Source: Agitococcus lubricus
GTDB taxonomy: Bacteria > Pseudomonadota > Gammaproteobacteria > Pseudomonadales > Moraxellaceae
Assembly: GCF_003051055.1 (NCBI RefSeq)
Contig: NZ_QAON01000006.1
Location: 1-64,000 of the forward strand
Length of the DNA stretch: 64,000 nucleotides
Direction of reading: 5' to 3'
The translations under genes and the position numbers were made by a program. The notes below the pieces were generated by a model. That model searched no databases and was not told the DNA's origin. It saw only the letters and a list, made by a program, of their open reading frames with translations. Positions 63,301 through 64,000 of the stretch are shown here, piece after piece; position 1 is the stretch's first letter; each line of letters begins with the position of its first letter.

Positions 63301-64000
63301 ACCGACGAGGCTATCGTTACCGGCTTTACCGTCTAAAATATCACTCCCTCCTAAACCTATTAAGGTATTGCCATCCGCATTACCTGTGATGGTATTATTT
63401 ATATCATTACCTGTACCATCTATACCTGTACCATCTAATTCTAAATCTGTCTCTAGTAATACTAATTTTTCAAAATTAGCATTTAATGTATAATCAAAGT
63501 CAACATAAACAACATCAATACCTGCCCCCACTGCTTCACTAATTGCAACGTCAGAAGCATCTATATAATAATAATCATTACCGTTGCCTCCCACTAAGGT
63601 ATCAATACCTGTACCGCCCATTAAGGTATCGTTACCATCACCGCCCACGAGTGAATTATTTCCTTCATTACCTTTTAAAACATTATTTCCTGTATTACCT
63701 GTTGCATTTAAGTTACTTGTGCCTAGTAGTTTAATATTCTCAACATTAATTGAGGCTGCAATCGAATAACTCACTTCAGAAAATAGCCAGTCATTACCGT
63801 TACCTGTAGTTTCATCAACAACATCACCTGCATCATCAATATAATATGTGTCGTTTCCTAATCCCCCAACCATACTATCAATGCCGAGTCCACCGACAAA
63901 AGTATCATTACCGTCACCTCCGACTAAGGTATCATTGCCTTGTTCACCATATAAAAAGTCATTGCCTATTCCCCCTGTGGCACTATCGTTTCCTTCACCA
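57334..64000 (-). CDS. giant RTX (calcium-binding repeat) protein, 3' part
   Basis: At least 2,221 residues; the frame stays open to the right edge, so the N terminus is missing. It is built of repeated blocks: GGxGxDxxx RTX nonapeptides (GGNGNDTL, GGAGNDTYYID) alternating with a ~90-residue unit (TVTE..GEGIDTVYAS..YTL..NVENLVLLG....ATGN..NN). RTX repeats fold on calcium outside the cell. A discoidin-like (F5/8 type C) domain is inserted at about 60,010-60,460 (TKAFDDNTGTKYVNN...YRYYRIVFES...VSEIRL), and an EF-hand-like loop (DVNNDGILSDDD) lies at about 61,112-61,150. The last ~130 residues (from SGNNTYLFARGDGADTVTD) resemble the haemolysin-related C-terminal region used for type I secretion. 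Probably a secreted adhesin or surface-layer/gliding protein; no secretion genes are in view. Confidence 0.9.
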   Translation of the reverse strand, partial: GEGNDSATGGIGNDFLYGEQGNDTLVGGDGNDTFVGGLGIDSMVGGLGNDTYYIDDAGDVVDETTGNGNDWLFSEVSYSIAASINVENIKLLGTSNLNATGNTGNNVLKGNEGNNSLVGGDGNDTLMGGTGIDTLVGGNGNDYYYIDASDVAISEAVGAGIDVVYVDFDYTLNANFEKLVLLETDLELDGTGIDGTGNDINNTITGNADGNTLIGLGGSDILDGKAGNDSLVGGIGNDIYYIDSTGDVIVEFTAEGNDQVNSLISYTLGNNLENLTLVGSNNVDGTGNTLKNVIRGNSANNTIIIQNTIADADTAYGGAGDDTYYVDNLDTVTELVGEGIDTIYASQTFNLTTNGANVENIYLQGTGNINATGNTLNNLLSGTTGNNSLSGGDGNDTMIGNGGVDTLVGGLGDDIYYIDSTTDVVTEAAGQGTDIMYSSIIGTTTIAANVEELRLIDSATNANGDANANIIYGNTESNTINGLGGADTMYGGSGNDIFVVDNTADVVIEYTDEGFDTIQTSVTYTASTNVENILITVATNGINATGNTSDNVITGGGGNNTLTGLDGNDYLVDDLGADSLVGGDGNDTLDGGSGNDTLVGGLGDDLFIITAGTDTISDSGGFDTIQINATVDVSGLGGAFERVELTGTANINATGGAEDNQLIGNTGNNSLVGGNGNNYLEGGQGNDTLTSGTGNDTLSGGAGTDSLAGGAGNDTYYIDSTDTINEGAGAGTDTVRASFNYTLLTNFENLVLETGAVNGAGNTVANAITGNSEDNSINGDAGNDTLIGGDGNDTLTGGNDNDVLNGDAGNDRLDALAGNDTLNGGMGDDTFIIDSLTLDILNESTNEGTDTIDYRGTAAGTVNLTTTYANFENVILATGSGATTVTGNVRNNTIVSNDSTGNTLDGGAGDDYLDSSNTVQGTSGLDLITGDTLIGGEGSDTYVVNTFDEYDVNNDGILSDDDFLVGQIPRIVDTITETGTTGSDTLIIIWNDVDDEEIDGGGSYTGPILTANTGKETVTIDLNTGTNDFTHPGTIFVGGGNLENVIFYTGLGYGDDSKNINGNGANNILIGASGANVINGNDGSDTIDGGVGNDSLSGGNGNDVLYDVSGTDTLIGGAGNDIYYIDQVADIVAASEANGTTGGIDTVNLLVADTNTVTIDLTSAFGGSSRIENFTLSTKDTVIATDLTTSGTAVAIYGGTSPAGEDVTKAFDDNTGTKYVNNSGASTGVLVDMGTARLITGLGLTTANDAMYRDPTSYSIYGSNTSTSAGMVLISSGALAPPDARNTAYPDIYFANETAYRYYRIVFESIRGGGGDTLVQVSEIRLAQSPTLNITGNDADNIIRANSSELRPANDTLSGGNGNDLLYGYAGQDSLIGGAGNDFIDAGTGNDTVNGGNDNDTIYGGTGNDSLDGGAGNDSLIGGAGNDIYSIDNPSDLVTELSDEGTDRVNYSGTATYTLGDYVEQLYVTGSGNGIGNDEDNLMVATGNAAANQLSGGNGNDTYYINISEGDNVIEELGRGNDDLLVVSANTTATYTLLDSQYIERILADGNQVITINGNNQSNTLLGDYVGNVTNPTIQQNLNGGAGDDVYYIGLNDTVTETAGNGFDTVWVLAGNFTITSGVELEVVAVSGTHTGSLTGNTSTNYLYGNFSTGANTLTGNGGNDFYFVGAGDSVVGGAGTDIVYTYTNNYTITNTTVEQLIFIEDATIITGTGNSSANYLLGNSFNNVLNNGGGGNDTLDGGIGADTLNGGTGNDTLVVDNLSDSIVGGGGTDVVQSSITFSIDTASDDVENLTLTGSADINGTGNSVANTVTGNTGNNTLDGLAGSDTMVGGLGNDTFIVDVVGDTLTELLDEGIDTANVNITTAGTTYTLATNVENIILLGTTAINGTGNGLANLLDGSQNSGANILRGLGGDDIYIVGTGDTVDETTGGNLGSDTIVVKTAGAYTVSGTIENYILDDIVGTANLLGDVSANYLLGNNSANTLTALAGNDTLDGGAGVDTLIGGLGDDIYFVDVVGETLTEVANEGTDTVYSEASYTLLANFENLVLLGSSNNNATGNSTANQITGNAGNNTLDGAGGDDIFEGAKGNDSIIGASGNNTYLFARGDGADTVTDTAGSDTLNFGIDVDLTQVWFTHVGNNLEISLIGSTDKITIVDWYVSTANRVERISVQSGYYLEQDNVEALVQAMASIPAQAIGETDLRPENYDALELTFFSTWQS

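Noticed and set aside
57334-63873. RTX region as plus-strand proline-rich genes
   Set aside because: Several + strand frames (Pro/Ser/Leu-rich) are the antisense of the Gly/Asn/Asp repeats and have no starts or signals of their own.

Overview
The window looks like part of a gammaproteobacterial chromosome, roughly 40% GC by eye. Core genes show gammaproteobacterial arrangements: tig-clpP-clpX-lon, glnL-glnG (ntrB-ntrC), aat next to bpt, greB, nadK with a yeaC-type gene, nnr divergent from queG. A class III-like PHA synthase, tandem DUF3015 proteins and a giant RTX protein would fit a filamentous sulfur oxidiser (Beggiatoa/Thiothrix type), but that placement is inference; no rRNA or tRNA is present to fix it.

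Positions 1-18,294 are a sedentary chromosomal integron. The integrase IntI (17,290-18,294, + strand) faces away from a cassette array that runs leftwards from a candidate attI at about 17,190. I count 20 attC sites, 19 of them about 120-bp members of one very homogeneous family. In order from attI the cassettes carry: a convergent NgoBV/NlaIV-type restriction-modification pair; a 70-aa protein; three lipoproteins; an ORF-less repeat cassette; a three-gene unit of unknown function with two tail-anchored proteins; another ORF-less cassette; a zinc-ribbon membrane protein; two lipoproteins; an ORF-less cassette; a TIR-domain protein; a pentapeptide-repeat protein; two ORF-less cassettes; a 2.4-kb cassette with a rolling-circle (HUH) replication initiator plus iterons and stem-loops; a nonsense-mutated gene; a reversed membrane-protein gene; a 116-aa unknown; an ORF-less cassette; a Lit-type (peptidase U49) phage-exclusion protease; and a glyoxalase-fold protein. 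A possible insertion sequence begins at the extreme left edge.

The most interesting signals are in this array. Six copies of one ~337-bp ORF-less cassette are spread through it, two of them essentially identical. Each holds a conserved leftward promoter-like sequence and sits upstream of other cassettes, among them lit, the TIR gene and the three-gene unit. The Rep cassette looks like a small replicon captured as a cassette. The three-gene cassette is a candidate undescribed system because it shares the array with lit, TIR and R-M genes.

From 18.3 to 64 kb the sequence is ordinary chromosome. It holds a cNMP/rhodanese-nadK-yeaC operon, a coiled-coil protein, a FadI-like thiolase, a hydrolase, nnr/queG, the DUF3015 pair and a DUF4105 protein. 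At 30.9-39.5 kb an aromatic meta-cleavage-like locus (acyl-CoA ligase, MhpA-like hydroxylase, extradiol dioxygenase, acyltransferase, START protein, FAH hydrolase, TetR regulator) carries three copies of one palindromic motif, which ties it together as a regulon. Then come ntrC-ntrB, greB, ykgJ, aat, bpt, a second START protein, an AP2-like protein, an endolysin-like muramidase, a gamma-carbonic anhydrase, phaC, lon-clpX-clpP-tig and the 3' part of a giant RTX gene that runs off the right edge. Two MITE-like elements with matching terminal inverted repeats lie at 28.8 and 33.0 kb; one split a transcription terminator.
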